A DNA stretch of 64,000 bases from Albidovulum inexpectatum (lineage in GTDB: Bacteria > Pseudomonadota > Alphaproteobacteria > Rhodobacterales > Rhodobacteraceae). How positions within the stretch are numbered: position 1 is the stretch's first letter; each line of letters opens with the position of its first letter. Positions 9,354 through 19,949 of the stretch are shown one piece after another. The stretch covers positions 1 to 64,000 of the forward strand of contig NZ_PRDS01000001.1 in the NCBI RefSeq assembly GCF_002927635.1, written 5' to 3'. The translations under genes and the position numbers were made by a program. A model generated the notes under the pieces. The model was not told the origin of the DNA, made no database searches, and saw nothing but the letters and a program-made list of their open reading frames with translations.

Positions 9354-9761
9354 ATGAACGACTGGCTGGGGCGCACGGCGCCCGACGTGGAAACGATCGA
9401 ACGCATGGCGCGCGCGGCGGTGGACGAACTGCCGCCGCAGTTCCGCGCACCCGCGCGCGAGGTGATGATCCGGGTCGAGGAATTCCCGCCCGAGGAACTC
9501 CTGGACGAAATGAACATCGAAAGCCCGTTCGAACTGACGGGCCTGTATGACGGCATTCCCTTGACGCAGAAGTCGGTGATGGATGTCGTGGACAGGCCCG
9601 ACATGATCTGGCTGTTCCGCCGCCCGATCCTGGACGAATGGGCCGAACGCGGCGATGTCACGCTGGGGCAGCTGGTCGCGCATATCATGGTGCACGAACT
9701 GGCCCACCACTTCGGCTGGACCGACGAACAGATTGCCCGGATCGACAGGTGGTGGGAATGA
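9354..9761 (+). CDS. Zincin-like metallopeptidase family protein
   Basis: The 135-residue protein ends with 'HIMVHELAHHFGWTDEQIARIDRW', an HExxH zinc-binding motif with a further acidic residue downstream, characteristic of the small cytosolic 'zincin-like' (DUF1025-type) family. Upstream are 'VMIRVEEFPPEELLDEM' and 'GLYDGIPLTQKSV', also conserved in that family. No signal peptide is present. Substrates are not known. It lies 25 bp upstream of lrgA on the same strand and may be cotranscribed with it. Confidence 0.8.
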   Translation: MNDWLGRTAPDVETIERMARAAVDELPPQFRAPAREVMIRVEEFPPEELLDEMNIESPFELTGLYDGIPLTQKSVMDVVDRPDMIWLFRRPILDEWAERGDVTLGQLVAHIMVHELAHHFGWTDEQIARIDRWWE

Positions 9762-9786
9762 CCGGCGCGATCGCGGGTTCCCGGCC

Positions 9787-10152
9787 ATGATTCACGCCCT
9801 GCTCGTGATCCTGTCGTGTCAGCTGGTAGGCGAGGTTCTTGCGCGGCTATTGCCCTTTCCCCTGCCGGGGCCGGTCATCGGCATGATGACCCTGCTTGCG
9901 GGCCTTGCACTTTCGAAGCGGCTGCTCGCGCTGATCCGTCCGGCCGCGCAGGGGGTCCTTGCGCATCTGTCGCTTCTGTTCGTGCCCGCGGGCGTCGGGG
10001 TGATCGGCCATCTTGCGGGGCTCGGAGGCCATGCCATCGGCCTGCTCGTGGCGACCGTCGTCTCGACCGCGCTGGCGATTGCCGCCGGGGCCTGGACATT
10101 CCTTCTGGTCGCGCGGCTGACCGGACAGCAGGGGGCCGATGGCGATGACTGA
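9787..10152 (+). CDS. lrgA: CidA/LrgA-family membrane protein
   Basis: This 121-residue, very hydrophobic protein has about four membrane segments and the 'LPFPLPGPVIGMMTLLAGLAL' segment that defines the CidA/LrgA family. Such proteins were described as holin/antiholin-like regulators of murein hydrolase activity, and more recently linked to export of pyruvate and other metabolites. The ATG at 9787 begins the first membrane segment. Its end overlaps lrgB by 14 bp, so translation is probably coupled. Confidence 0.85.
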   Translation: MIHALLVILSCQLVGEVLARLLPFPLPGPVIGMMTLLAGLALSKRLLALIRPAAQGVLAHLSLLFVPAGVGVIGHLAGLGGHAIGLLVATVVSTALAIAAGAWTFLLVARLTGQQGADGDD

Positions 10153-10861
10153 CCTCGTTTCCTTCTGGTCCTACCTGTCGCAAGGCCCGCTGCTGTGGCT
10201 GACGCTGACGCTGGCCGCCTACACGTTGGGCGATGCGCTGTTCCGGGCGTCGGGGCGCAGGCCCTATGTGAATTCCGTCATGGTCGCGGTGGCGATCCTC
10301 GCCGCGATCCTGTGGCTTACCGCCACGCCCTATGCGACCTATTTCGAAGGCGCGCAGTTCGTCCACTTCCTTCTTGGTCCGGCGACCGTGTCGCTGGCGC
10401 TGCCGCTGTTCGACAACCTGCCCCGTCTGCGACGCTCGCTTCTGCCCGTGGCGGCGGCCATTCTGGTCAGCTCTGTCGTGGCAAGCGGCTCGGCATTGGC
10501 GATTGCGGTGGCATTCGGCATCACGGGCCCCGAACTTGCGTCGCTTGCACCGAAATCGGCAACGGCCCCGGTTGCGATCGGGATCGCCGAAAGCGTCGGC
10601 GGCCTGCCGACATTGACGGCCGTTCTGGTGATCTTCACCGGCATCACCGGCGCGGTGATCGCCACGCCCTTGCTGAACGCAATGGGTATCCGCGACTGGC
10701 GGGCGCGCGGCTTTGCGGTGGGCGCGGCGGCGCACGGGATCGGCACCGCGCGCGCCTTTCAGGTTCACCCCGTCGCCGGCGCGTTCTCGGCTCTTGCGAT
10801 GGCGCTGAACGCCATCGTCGCGTCCTTCGTGGCCCCCTTGGTCCTGACCCTTTTTCGCTAG
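10139..10861 (+). CDS. lrgB: LrgB-family membrane protein
   Basis: The 240-residue polytopic inner-membrane protein carries the LrgB signatures 'LGPATVSLALPLF', 'GITGPELASLAPKSATAPVAIGIAESVGG' and 'GAAAHGIGTARAFQ'. LrgB works with LrgA; the pair is linked to control of autolysis and to overflow-metabolite transport in other bacteria, so its role here is by analogy. The start at 10139 lies inside the end of lrgA in another frame; a second ATG at 10145 is possible. No partner regulator (LytR-type) is nearby. Confidence 0.88.
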   Translation: MAMTDLVSFWSYLSQGPLLWLTLTLAAYTLGDALFRASGRRPYVNSVMVAVAILAAILWLTATPYATYFEGAQFVHFLLGPATVSLALPLFDNLPRLRRSLLPVAAAILVSSVVASGSALAIAVAFGITGPELASLAPKSATAPVAIGIAESVGGLPTLTAVLVIFTGITGAVIATPLLNAMGIRDWRARGFAVGAAAHGIGTARAFQVHPVAGAFSALAMALNAIVASFVAPLVLTLFR

Positions 10862-10936
10862 ACAACACGCAGTTGTGAACTGGTCATCATCCACCGGCAA
10901 GCTACCTTGCAAAGGCACTTCAGGATGGAGCACGCC

Positions 10937-11869
10937 ATGACCACCACCAAACCCGACACGACACGACGCAGCCTGCTGATGGCCGGCCTCGCCGCCCCTT
11001 CCCTGGCGCTGAGCCCGCGGCTGGCCCATGCCAAGGCCGAGATGAAAGGCATGGCGATTCCGCCCTACACGCGGTTTCGCCTCGGCGCTTTCGAGGTCAC
11101 GACCCTTCTGGCCGGCACGCGGCCGGTCGAGAACCCGCATTCCATCTTTGGCCTGAACGTGGACGACGCCACCTTTGCCGAGGCATCCACCGCCGCGCGC
11201 ATCCCGACCGATGTGGCGCAGTTCTTCTTTACCCCGACGCTGGTCAATACCGGTAACGAGCTGATCCTGTTCGATACCGGCCTGTCGCCCGACGGCATCA
11301 CGGCTGCGCTGGCCGCTGCGGGCTACACGCCCGACCAGGTCGATACGGTCGTCATCACCCACATGCATGGCGACCATATCGGCGGGCTGATGGGCGAAGG
11401 CGGCCCGACCTTTGCCAATGCCCGCTACGTAACCGGCGCGGTCGAGCACAATCACTGGTCGCAGGCGGGCAATGAAGGCTTCGACACCAAGGTGCGCCCG
11501 CTCAACGACCGGATGAGCTTCCTTGACGATGGCGGCGCGGTCGCTCCGGGCGTCACGGCAATCGCCGCCTTTGGCCACACGCCGGGGCACATGGCCTATA
11601 TGCTGGAAAGCGAGGGCAAGAGCCTGGTCCTGATCGTTGACACGGCCAATCACTATGTCTGGTCACTGGCCTATCCCGATTGGGAAGTGAAGTTCGACAT
11701 GGACAAGGCCGCGGCCGCCCAGACGCGGCGCAGACTGCTGGGAATGCTGGCCGCCGACGGGTTGCCGTTCATCGGCTATCACATGCCCTTCCCGGCCACC
11801 GGCTATGTCGAGGCGGCGGGCGACGGGTTCCGTTATGTCCCGACCAGCTATCAGCTGATGCTGGGCTGA
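10937..11869 (+). CDS. Exported MBL-fold metallohydrolase (Tat signal)
   Basis: The product is a 310-residue metallo-beta-lactamase-fold protein. The N-terminus 'TTRRSLLMAGLAAPSLAL' followed by 'RLAHAKA' is a twin-arginine signal peptide, so it should be exported folded to the periplasm. The metal site appears as 'ITHMHGDHIGG', with further ligands in 'AFGHTPGH' and in 'IVDTANH'. I chose the ATG at 10937 because GGAG lies 6 bp upstream and the Tat motif follows; in-frame ATGs at 10907 and 10925 precede it. The fold covers quorum-quenching lactonases and many other hydrolases; the substrate cannot be inferred. Confidence 0.82.
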   Translation: MTTTKPDTTRRSLLMAGLAAPSLALSPRLAHAKAEMKGMAIPPYTRFRLGAFEVTTLLAGTRPVENPHSIFGLNVDDATFAEASTAARIPTDVAQFFFTPTLVNTGNELILFDTGLSPDGITAALAAAGYTPDQVDTVVITHMHGDHIGGLMGEGGPTFANARYVTGAVEHNHWSQAGNEGFDTKVRPLNDRMSFLDDGGAVAPGVTAIAAFGHTPGHMAYMLESEGKSLVLIVDTANHYVWSLAYPDWEVKFDMDKAAAAQTRRRLLGMLAADGLPFIGYHMPFPATGYVEAAGDGFRYVPTSYQLMLG

Positions 11870-11919
11870 CCCTTGCGCCGCGGGTGTCGTGCGGTCACTC
11901 TTCGGCACGGGAGGCCCGA

Positions 11920-12864
11920 ATGACCCCGATCCTGACGGTGACGCTGAACCCCGCACTGGACATCTCGACCTCGGCCGAAAGCGTTCGGCCGGGGCCCAAG
12001 CTGCGCTGCGCCGACCCGCGCATCGATCCGGGCGGCGGCGGCATAAATGTCAGCCGCGTCATCCGTCGGCTGGGCGGGCGCAGCACGGCCTTCATTGCCA
12101 TCGGCGGCGCGACAGGCGAACGCCTGGCCGCGGCGCTGGTGCGCGAAGGGCTGACGCCCAGTGCATGGCCCGCGCCGGGCGAGACCCGCGAAAGCATCGC
12201 GGTGACCGATCGCTCGACGGGCGAACAATACCGCTTCGTCCTGCCCGGTCCGCATTGGAACCGCAAGCAGGCCGATGCCGCGCTTGCCGCCATCGTCACT
12301 GCGGCTCCGCAGGGGGCTTTCGTCGTGCTCTCGGGCAGCCTCCCGCCGGGCATGGCGCCCGACCTGCCGCTGCGGCTGGCCCGCCGGCTGAAGAAAGCGG
12401 GTGCGAGGCTGATCCTTGATACATCCGGGGATGCGCTTCGCCAGGCCGCGCGCGGGCCGCAGGCGGTGTTCGTGCTGCGCATGGATCAGGACGAGGCCGA
12501 GGATCTGGCGGGGCGCGCGCTGCCAGACCGGGCCGCAAGCGCGGCCTTCGCGCGCGATCTGGTGCGCTCCGGCGCGGCCGAGATCGCGATCGTCGGGCGC
12601 GGGGCCGAAGGGTCGGTCATGGTAACGCGCGACGGGGCCTGGTTCGCGCCGGCCGCCAAGGTGCCCGTCGCCAGCAAGGTCGGCGCGGGCGACAGTTTCA
12701 TGGCGGCCTTCACGCTGGCCTTGGCGCGCGGAAAGCCCCTGCCCCACGCGCTCTCCGCCGGGATGGCCGCGGCCTCGGCCGCCGTGATGACCGAGGCCAC
12801 GGAATTGTGCCGCCCTGCCGACGCAAGACGCCTGATCGCGTCCTGCCCGGCCGAGCCGGTCTGA
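11920..12864 (+). CDS. PfkB-family sugar kinase (phosphofructokinase type)
   Basis: The 314-residue protein has the PfkB pattern: 'TVTLNPALDISTSAE' at the start, 'IDPGGGGINVSRVIRRLGG' for substrate binding and 'VGAGDSFMAAFTLAL' near the C-terminus with the catalytic Asp. 'TLNPALD' and 'GGGGINVSRV' are typical of the phosphofructokinase-2 / 1-phosphofructokinase / tagatose-6-phosphate kinase subgroup rather than ribokinase. No PTS or sugar operon is adjacent, so 6-phosphofructokinase 2 is the most likely role but is not proven. Its stop codon is directly followed by the stop of the convergent wrbA. Confidence 0.82.
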   Translation: MTPILTVTLNPALDISTSAESVRPGPKLRCADPRIDPGGGGINVSRVIRRLGGRSTAFIAIGGATGERLAAALVREGLTPSAWPAPGETRESIAVTDRSTGEQYRFVLPGPHWNRKQADAALAAIVTAAPQGAFVVLSGSLPPGMAPDLPLRLARRLKKAGARLILDTSGDALRQAARGPQAVFVLRMDQDEAEDLAGRALPDRAASAAFARDLVRSGAAEIAIVGRGAEGSVMVTRDGAWFAPAAKVPVASKVGAGDSFMAAFTLALARGKPLPHALSAGMAAASAAVMTEATELCRPADARRLIASCPAEPV

Positions 12865-13458
12865 TCAGCCGACCAGCTTGCGCGTCATCTCGACCAGCCG
12901 CCGTGCCTGATGCGCGACCGCTGCGCGGCCCTTGTCATCGAACTCGCCCGCCTTGGCCGAGTAGCCATAAGGATTGCCGCCGGCATCGAATATCGACTGG
13001 TCGGTATAGCCCGGCGGCACCAGAACCGCGCCCCAGTGCATGGCCGAGGTGTAAAGCGACAACAGCGTCGCCTCTTGCCCCCCATGCAGGTTCTGGGCGC
13101 TCGTCGTTGCGGTGAAGGTCTTGTTGGCCAGCGCCCCCTTCATCCACAAGGGCCCCAGCGTGTCGATGAAGGCGCGCAGCTGGCTGGCAACCACGCCATA
13201 ACGCGTCGGCGCCGAAAAGAAATAGCCGTCAGCCCATTCCATGTCTTCGGGGCTGGCAACGGCGATGTCCGACATGCTTTCCAGCTGTGCCTTCCACGCG
13301 TCCTGCGAATTCACGACCTGCGGCGGCGCAGTTTCGGCGACACGACGCAGGCGGACCTCTGCCCCCGCCTCGCGTGCGGCGTCAGCTGCGCAGGTCGCGA
13401 TGGCGTGGTTCGTGCCATAGGTCGAATAGAAGATGACTGCGATTTTCGGCGTACTCAT
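12865..13458 (-). CDS. wrbA: NAD(P)H:quinone oxidoreductase, WrbA type
   Basis: The 197-residue flavodoxin-like protein starts '[21 protein letters not shown]', the phosphate-binding loop for FMN. It also has '[29 protein letters not shown]' and '[18 protein letters not shown]', WrbA signatures. WrbA tetramers reduce quinones by two electrons in the cytoplasm and protect against redox cycling. The ATG at 13458 follows a GGAGG-like sequence. It is a single gene; the convergent pfkB-type gene ends at the adjacent base. Confidence 0.9.
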   Translation of the reverse strand: MSTPKIAVIFYSTYGTNHAIATCAADAAREAGAEVRLRRVAETAPPQVVNSQDAWKAQLESMSDIAVASPEDMEWADGYFFSAPTRYGVVASQLRAFIDTLGPLWMKGALANKTFTATTSAQNLHGGQEATLLSLYTSAMHWGAVLVPPGYTDQSIFDAGGNPYGYSAKAGEFDDKGRAAVAHQARRLVEMTRKLVG

Positions 13459-13560
13459 GGTGGCCTCCCTTTCAGTTTCCGGGAAACCATAATGCATCGT
13501 GCCGAAATCCGTTTCCCTGCATGGCGAACCGGCCCTGTGCATCCATGCACAGGGCGGGCG

Positions 13561-15219
13561 TCACGAAGGGTCGCGCCAGCGATTGACGATCGGATAGCGG
13601 CGATCCAGCCAGAAGGCCTTGCGGGTCAGCCGCGTCCCCGGCGCGGACTGGAAGCGCTTGTATTCCGACAGATAGATCAGCCGTTCCACCCGCCGGACGG
13701 TATCGCGATCAAACCCCGCGGTCACGATTTCGGCCACCGACTGGTCGCCCTCGATCAGCCGCTCGAGGATCGCGTCCAGAACCGCATAGGGCGGCAGGCT
13801 GTCCTCGTCCTTCTGGTCGGGGCGCAACTCGGCGCTGGGCGGCTTGTCGATCACGCGCTGGGGAATCACTTCGCCCGCCGGGCCCTTCATCCAGGGTCGG
13901 TGATTGGCATTGCGCCAGCGGCAGGTCTGGAAGACGCGGGTCTTGTAGAGATCCTTCAGCGGATTGTAGCCGCCCGCCATGTCGCCATAGATCGTGGCGT
14001 AGCCCACCGCGACTTCCGACTTGTTGCCGGTGGTCAGCAACATCTCGCCGAACTTGTTGGACAGGGCCATGAGGAGCAGGCCGCGCAGGCGGGACTGGAT
14101 GTTTTCTTCGGTGATGTCGGGCTCGCGGCCGGCGAAGAGCGGCGCCAAAGCCTCGGTCACCGCCGCGCGCGGCCCCGAAATCGGGATCGTGTCCAGCCGG
14201 CAGCCCAGATTGGCGGCCACGGCACGCGCATCCTCGAGCGAATGGGCCGATGTGTATTCCGAGGGCAGCATCACGCACCGCACGGCTTCAGGCCCCAGCG
14301 CATCGGCCGCAATCGTCGCAACCAGCGCCGAATCGACGCCGCCGGACAGGCCAAGCAGCACGCGCGAGAACCCGGTCTTGGCCAGGTAGTCGCGCAAGGA
14401 CAGCACCATGGCATGATAATCCTGCTCCCATTCATCGGGCATCGGGTCAAGCTCGGCGCGCCGGGCGCGCCAGCCGTCTTCGGTGCGCTCGAAATCGATG
14501 TGACGGATGCACGCGTCGAACAGCGGGAATTGCGCCGCCAGCTCGGCCGAGGGGTTCAGCACGAAGCTGCCACCGTCAAAGACCTGGTCATCCTGGCCGC
14601 CGACCATGTTCAGATAGACCAGCGGCAGGCCCGTCTCGACCACGCGCGCGACCATGACGTTCATGCGCAGCTCGTGCTTGTTGCGCCAATAGGGCGAACC
14701 ATTCGGCACCAGCAGGATCTCGGCCCCGGTTTCGGCCAGCGTCTCGGTCACGTCGTCGTACCAGGCATCCTCGCAGATGGGGGTGCCGATGCGGATGGGC
14801 CCCACGCGATAGGGGCCGCTGACCGGAGCCGCCCGGAACAGGCGCTTTTCGTCGAATACCCCTTCATTGGGCAGGTGATGCTTCAGGATGCGGGCCGCGA
14901 TCTGGCCGTCCTGCAGGACGTAATAGGCGTTGTAGAGCCCGCTGTCGTCCCGATACGGGCCACCGATGCCAAGCGCCGGTCCATCCGCGCATTCCCGGGC
15001 AAGCCGTTCGATCGCCGCCATGGCGTGGTTCACGAAAGCGGGCTTCAGGACCAGATCCTGCGTCTGGTAGCCGGTGATGAACATCTCGGTCAGGGCAACC
15101 ATCCCGGCACCGGCGCGCTGGCCTTCCTGCCATGCCGTGCGGGCAAGATCGGCATTCGCATCGATGGCCCCCACGGTGGGGTTCAACTGGGCAAGGGTCA
15201 GGCGAAAGGTCTGGGTCAT
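13561..15219 (-). CDS. nadE: Glutamine-dependent NAD+ synthetase
   Basis: NadE amidates deamido-NAD+ to NAD+ using ATP. This 552-residue form fuses an N-terminal nitrilase-fold glutaminase to a C-terminal synthetase. The glutaminase triad appears as Glu in 'LTEMFITGY', Lys in 'LKHHLPNEGVFDE' and Cys in 'GTPICEDAW'. The synthetase P-loop is 'LGLSGGVDSALVATI'. The start is the ATG at 15219 ('MTQTFRLTLAQLNP'), where similarity begins, seven codons after another in-frame ATG. It is monocistronic, on the minus strand, head-to-head with the MORN gene. Confidence 0.95.
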   Translation of the reverse strand: MTQTFRLTLAQLNPTVGAIDANADLARTAWQEGQRAGAGMVALTEMFITGYQTQDLVLKPAFVNHAMAAIERLARECADGPALGIGGPYRDDSGLYNAYYVLQDGQIAARILKHHLPNEGVFDEKRLFRAAPVSGPYRVGPIRIGTPICEDAWYDDVTETLAETGAEILLVPNGSPYWRNKHELRMNVMVARVVETGLPLVYLNMVGGQDDQVFDGGSFVLNPSAELAAQFPLFDACIRHIDFERTEDGWRARRAELDPMPDEWEQDYHAMVLSLRDYLAKTGFSRVLLGLSGGVDSALVATIAADALGPEAVRCVMLPSEYTSAHSLEDARAVAANLGCRLDTIPISGPRAAVTEALAPLFAGREPDITEENIQSRLRGLLLMALSNKFGEMLLTTGNKSEVAVGYATIYGDMAGGYNPLKDLYKTRVFQTCRWRNANHRPWMKGPAGEVIPQRVIDKPPSAELRPDQKDEDSLPPYAVLDAILERLIEGDQSVAEIVTAGFDRDTVRRVERLIYLSEYKRFQSAPGTRLTRKAFWLDRRYPIVNRWRDPS

Positions 15220-15409
15220 CGGCTTGGCTCCTGCAGGCATGCGCCGGACCTACTTAGCAGACCTGCCGCCGAGGGAAAGCCGCCGATCGGCCCATGCGTG
15301 GCTTGTCATGGGGGCTGGCGAACTCTAGGCTTGCCTGACGGGACCGGGCTCGTGCCGCGCAGGGTTGGCCCCCGGAGAATGTTGCTATGTCCACAGCGGA
15401 ACGGATGGC

Positions 15410-16855
15410 ATGCGAATTTCACAAGTGATGCTGATCGGGCTTTTGCCGATCTTCATGCAGGCCGAAGCCGCATGGGCACAGGATGTCGTCATCAAGGAAT
15501 ATGACGACGGCGGCATCTACGAAGGCACCTTCAGGGACGGCAAGCAGCATGGGCGTGGCACCTACCGGCTGCCCAACGGTTACGAATATACCGGCGACTG
15601 GGTCGAGGGCGAGATCATGGGCCAGGGCGTGGCCCGCTATCCCAACGGGTCGGTCTATGAAGGCCAGTTCGTCAAGGGCAAGCCGCATGGGCGTGGCAAG
15701 ATCACCTTCGCCGATGGATCGACCTATGAAGGCGAATGGAAGGATGGCGAGATCGACGGCGAAGGCACGGCGGTCTACGAGAACGGATCGACCTATACCG
15801 GCCAGTTCCGCAAGGCCCTGCATCATGGCAAGGGTCGCATGGAAAGCCCCAGCGGCTATGTCTACGAAGGCGACTGGGTCAACGGCGTGAAGGAAGGCCA
15901 GGGGCGCATCACCTATCCCGATGGCGCCGTGTACGAAGGCGGGATGCTGCGGGGCCAGCGCGCCGGTCAGGGCAAGCTGACGCTGCCGAACGGCCTGACC
16001 TACGAGGGCGGCTGGGCGCGGGGCGAGATGAACGGTCAGGGCCGCCTGGTTCAGCCCAATGGCGACGTTTACGAAGGCGACTTTCTGAACGGCAAGCGCC
16101 ACGGACGCGGCAAGGTGACCTATGCCAATGGTGACGTCTACGAAGGCGAGTTCGCAAACGACAAGCGTCACGGCAAGGGCACGTTCCGCGGCGCGGATGG
16201 ATTTACCTATGAAGGCGACTGGGTCGAGGGCCGGATCGAGGGCACGGGCCGGGTTACCTATCCCGACGGTTCGGTCTATGAGGGACAGTTGCGCAAGGAT
16301 CTGGCGCATGGACGGGGCAAGATCACCTATCCCGACGGCTCGACCTATGAAGGCGAGTGGAAGGATGGCGTGATCGAGGGCCAGGGCATCGCGCGCTATG
16401 CCAACGGGCTGGTCTATGAGGGTGGATTCGTCAACGGCAAGAACCACGGCCAGGGCCGGATGACCTATCCCGACGGCTATTCCTACGAAGGCGAATGGCG
16501 CGACGGCCAGCGCAATGGCCAGGGCAAGGCCACCTACCCGGACGGCACCGTCTATGTCGGCCAGTTCCTGAACGGCAAACGCCATGGGCAGGGCGAAATC
16601 GTCATGCCGGATGGCTTCCGGTATGTCGGCGAATGGAAGAATGGCGAGATCGACGGCAAGGGTGTTGCGACCTATCCCAACGGCGATGTCTATGAGGGCA
16701 GCTTTGTCGCCGGCAAGCGTCAGGGCCAGGGCGTCATGCGTTATGCCTCCGGCCAGGTTGCGTCGGGCAACTGGACCGAAGGTGCGCTGACCGAGCCCGA
16801 CCCGGCCGGGACCCAGGCCGACGCGCCCACGGACCAGCCCGCACCCGCCCAGTGA
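15410..16855 (+). CDS. Secreted MORN-repeat protein, 18 repeats
   Basis: The 481-residue protein has a signal peptide ('MRISQVMLIGLLPIFMQA', cleavage probably after 'AWAQ' at residue 24). About 18 consecutive 23-residue MORN repeats follow, of the form YEGxaxxGxxxGxGxxxxxxGxx (residues 37-450), then a degenerate half repeat and a short Pro/Ala-rich tail. It is predicted periplasmic or surface-exposed. MORN repeats form an elongated beta-sheet and can bind lipids or partner proteins in eukaryotes; bacterial roles are mostly unknown. I chose the ATG at 15410 over one at 15365 because the signal peptide starts there. Repeats 1-9 and 10-18 look like copies of one block. Confidence 0.88.
   Translation: MRISQVMLIGLLPIFMQAEAAWAQDVVIKEYDDGGIYEGTFRDGKQHGRGTYRLPNGYEYTGDWVEGEIMGQGVARYPNGSVYEGQFVKGKPHGRGKITFADGSTYEGEWKDGEIDGEGTAVYENGSTYTGQFRKALHHGKGRMESPSGYVYEGDWVNGVKEGQGRITYPDGAVYEGGMLRGQRAGQGKLTLPNGLTYEGGWARGEMNGQGRLVQPNGDVYEGDFLNGKRHGRGKVTYANGDVYEGEFANDKRHGKGTFRGADGFTYEGDWVEGRIEGTGRVTYPDGSVYEGQLRKDLAHGRGKITYPDGSTYEGEWKDGVIEGQGIARYANGLVYEGGFVNGKNHGQGRMTYPDGYSYEGEWRDGQRNGQGKATYPDGTVYVGQFLNGKRHGQGEIVMPDGFRYVGEWKNGEIDGKGVATYPNGDVYEGSFVAGKRQGQGVMRYASGQVASGNWTEGALTEPDPAGTQADAPTDQPAPAQ
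15518..16783 (+). repeat. 69-bp tandem coding repeats (MORN), duplicated as a nine-repeat block
   Basis: Eighteen 69-bp units run without a gap. The residue after YEG-x alternates: F W F W F W M W F for repeats 1-9 and F W L W F W F W F for repeats 10-18. Repeats 3-4 and 12-13 are nearly the same (HGRGKIT ... DGSTYEGEWKDG), and GGCGACTGGGTCGAGGGC is identical in repeats 2 and 11. This points to duplication of a 621-bp block, followed by divergence. Confidence 0.8.
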
Positions 16856-16954
16856 CGCGCGTCCCGGAAATCTTTCTGCACGACCACCCCGCGCACCGGA
16901 AAAATCGTTCTGCCGCACGAGCATTTTTTCTCTTTTCCTTTCGCGCGGCATCCG

Positions 16955-16960
16955 TATAGT
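16955..16960 (+). promoter_or_regulatory. Candidate -10 element for the leuA leader transcript
   Basis: TATAGT lies 7 bp upstream of the leader-peptide ATG at 16968; a weak -35-like CTTTTC sits 17 bp further upstream. If this is the promoter, transcription starts at or within a base of the ATG, making the leader mRNA leaderless. No Shine-Dalgarno sequence precedes the ATG. Confidence 0.5.
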
Positions 16961-16967
16961 CGCGCCC

Positions 16968-17060
16968 ATGACACGGGAACCGCATATCGCCACCTGCAAG
17001 GCCGCCGCCATCGCGCCGCGCCTGCTGCCCCGTGACCTGCTTCTGCTTAGCTGCCTCTGA
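16968..17060 (+). CDS. leuL: Leucine-rich leader peptide of leuA (LeuL type), 30 codons
   Basis: A 30-codon open frame ends with 'RLLPRDLLLLSCL': seven of the last twelve codons are leucine, including four in a row (17037-17048). It lies directly upstream of leuA and its end overlaps a perfect 10-bp inverted repeat. Regulatory peptides of this kind sense charged tRNA-Leu by ribosome stalling and control leucine biosynthesis in many proteobacteria. There is no Shine-Dalgarno site and the -10 element is 7 bp away, so it is probably translated from a leaderless mRNA. The peptide itself probably has no other function. Confidence 0.8.
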   Translation: MTREPHIATCKAAAIAPRLLPRDLLLLSCL

Positions 17061-17105
17061 GCGTGCCGTTTCGGCGCGACCGCTCAGAGGTATCCGATCG
17101 CGCCG
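17054..17105 (+). promoter_or_regulatory. Leucine attenuator: two mutually exclusive hairpins
   Basis: Stem A pairs CCTCTGAGCG (17054-17063, overlapping the leader stop) with CGCTCAGAGG (17081-17090), with a GCCG/CGGC mini-stem inside its loop. Stem B pairs CGGCGCGA (17072-17079, inside loop A) with TCGCGCCG (17098-17105). They cannot form together as simple hairpins. A ribosome stalled on the Leu run would cover the left arm of A and favour B. Neither stem is followed by a T-run, so this is not a textbook intrinsic terminator; Rho or translational control is possible. Confidence 0.7.
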
Positions 17106-17138
17106 GACAAGCCAGGGCAGAAACAGAGAGATCATGAC

Positions 17139-18698
<1,560 letters not shown>

Positions 18699-18759
18699 TG
18701 AAATTCATGGCGCCGTTCGACGTCGCCAAACCGGACATGATGTTCGATTAATGAAATCC

Positions 18760-19915
<1,156 letters not shown>

Positions 19916-19949
19916 GCCGCAATGCGGCCAGCGACAGCGGAGAGGACCC

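Noticed and set aside
9787-10861. lrgAB as phage holin genes
   Set aside because: No phage genes are adjacent, and the sequences are chromosomal LrgA/LrgB-type transporters or regulators.
15518-16783. Regular 69-bp repeats considered as a CRISPR-like array
   Set aside because: The repeats are in one long frame, have no unique spacers and encode MORN units; no cas genes are near.
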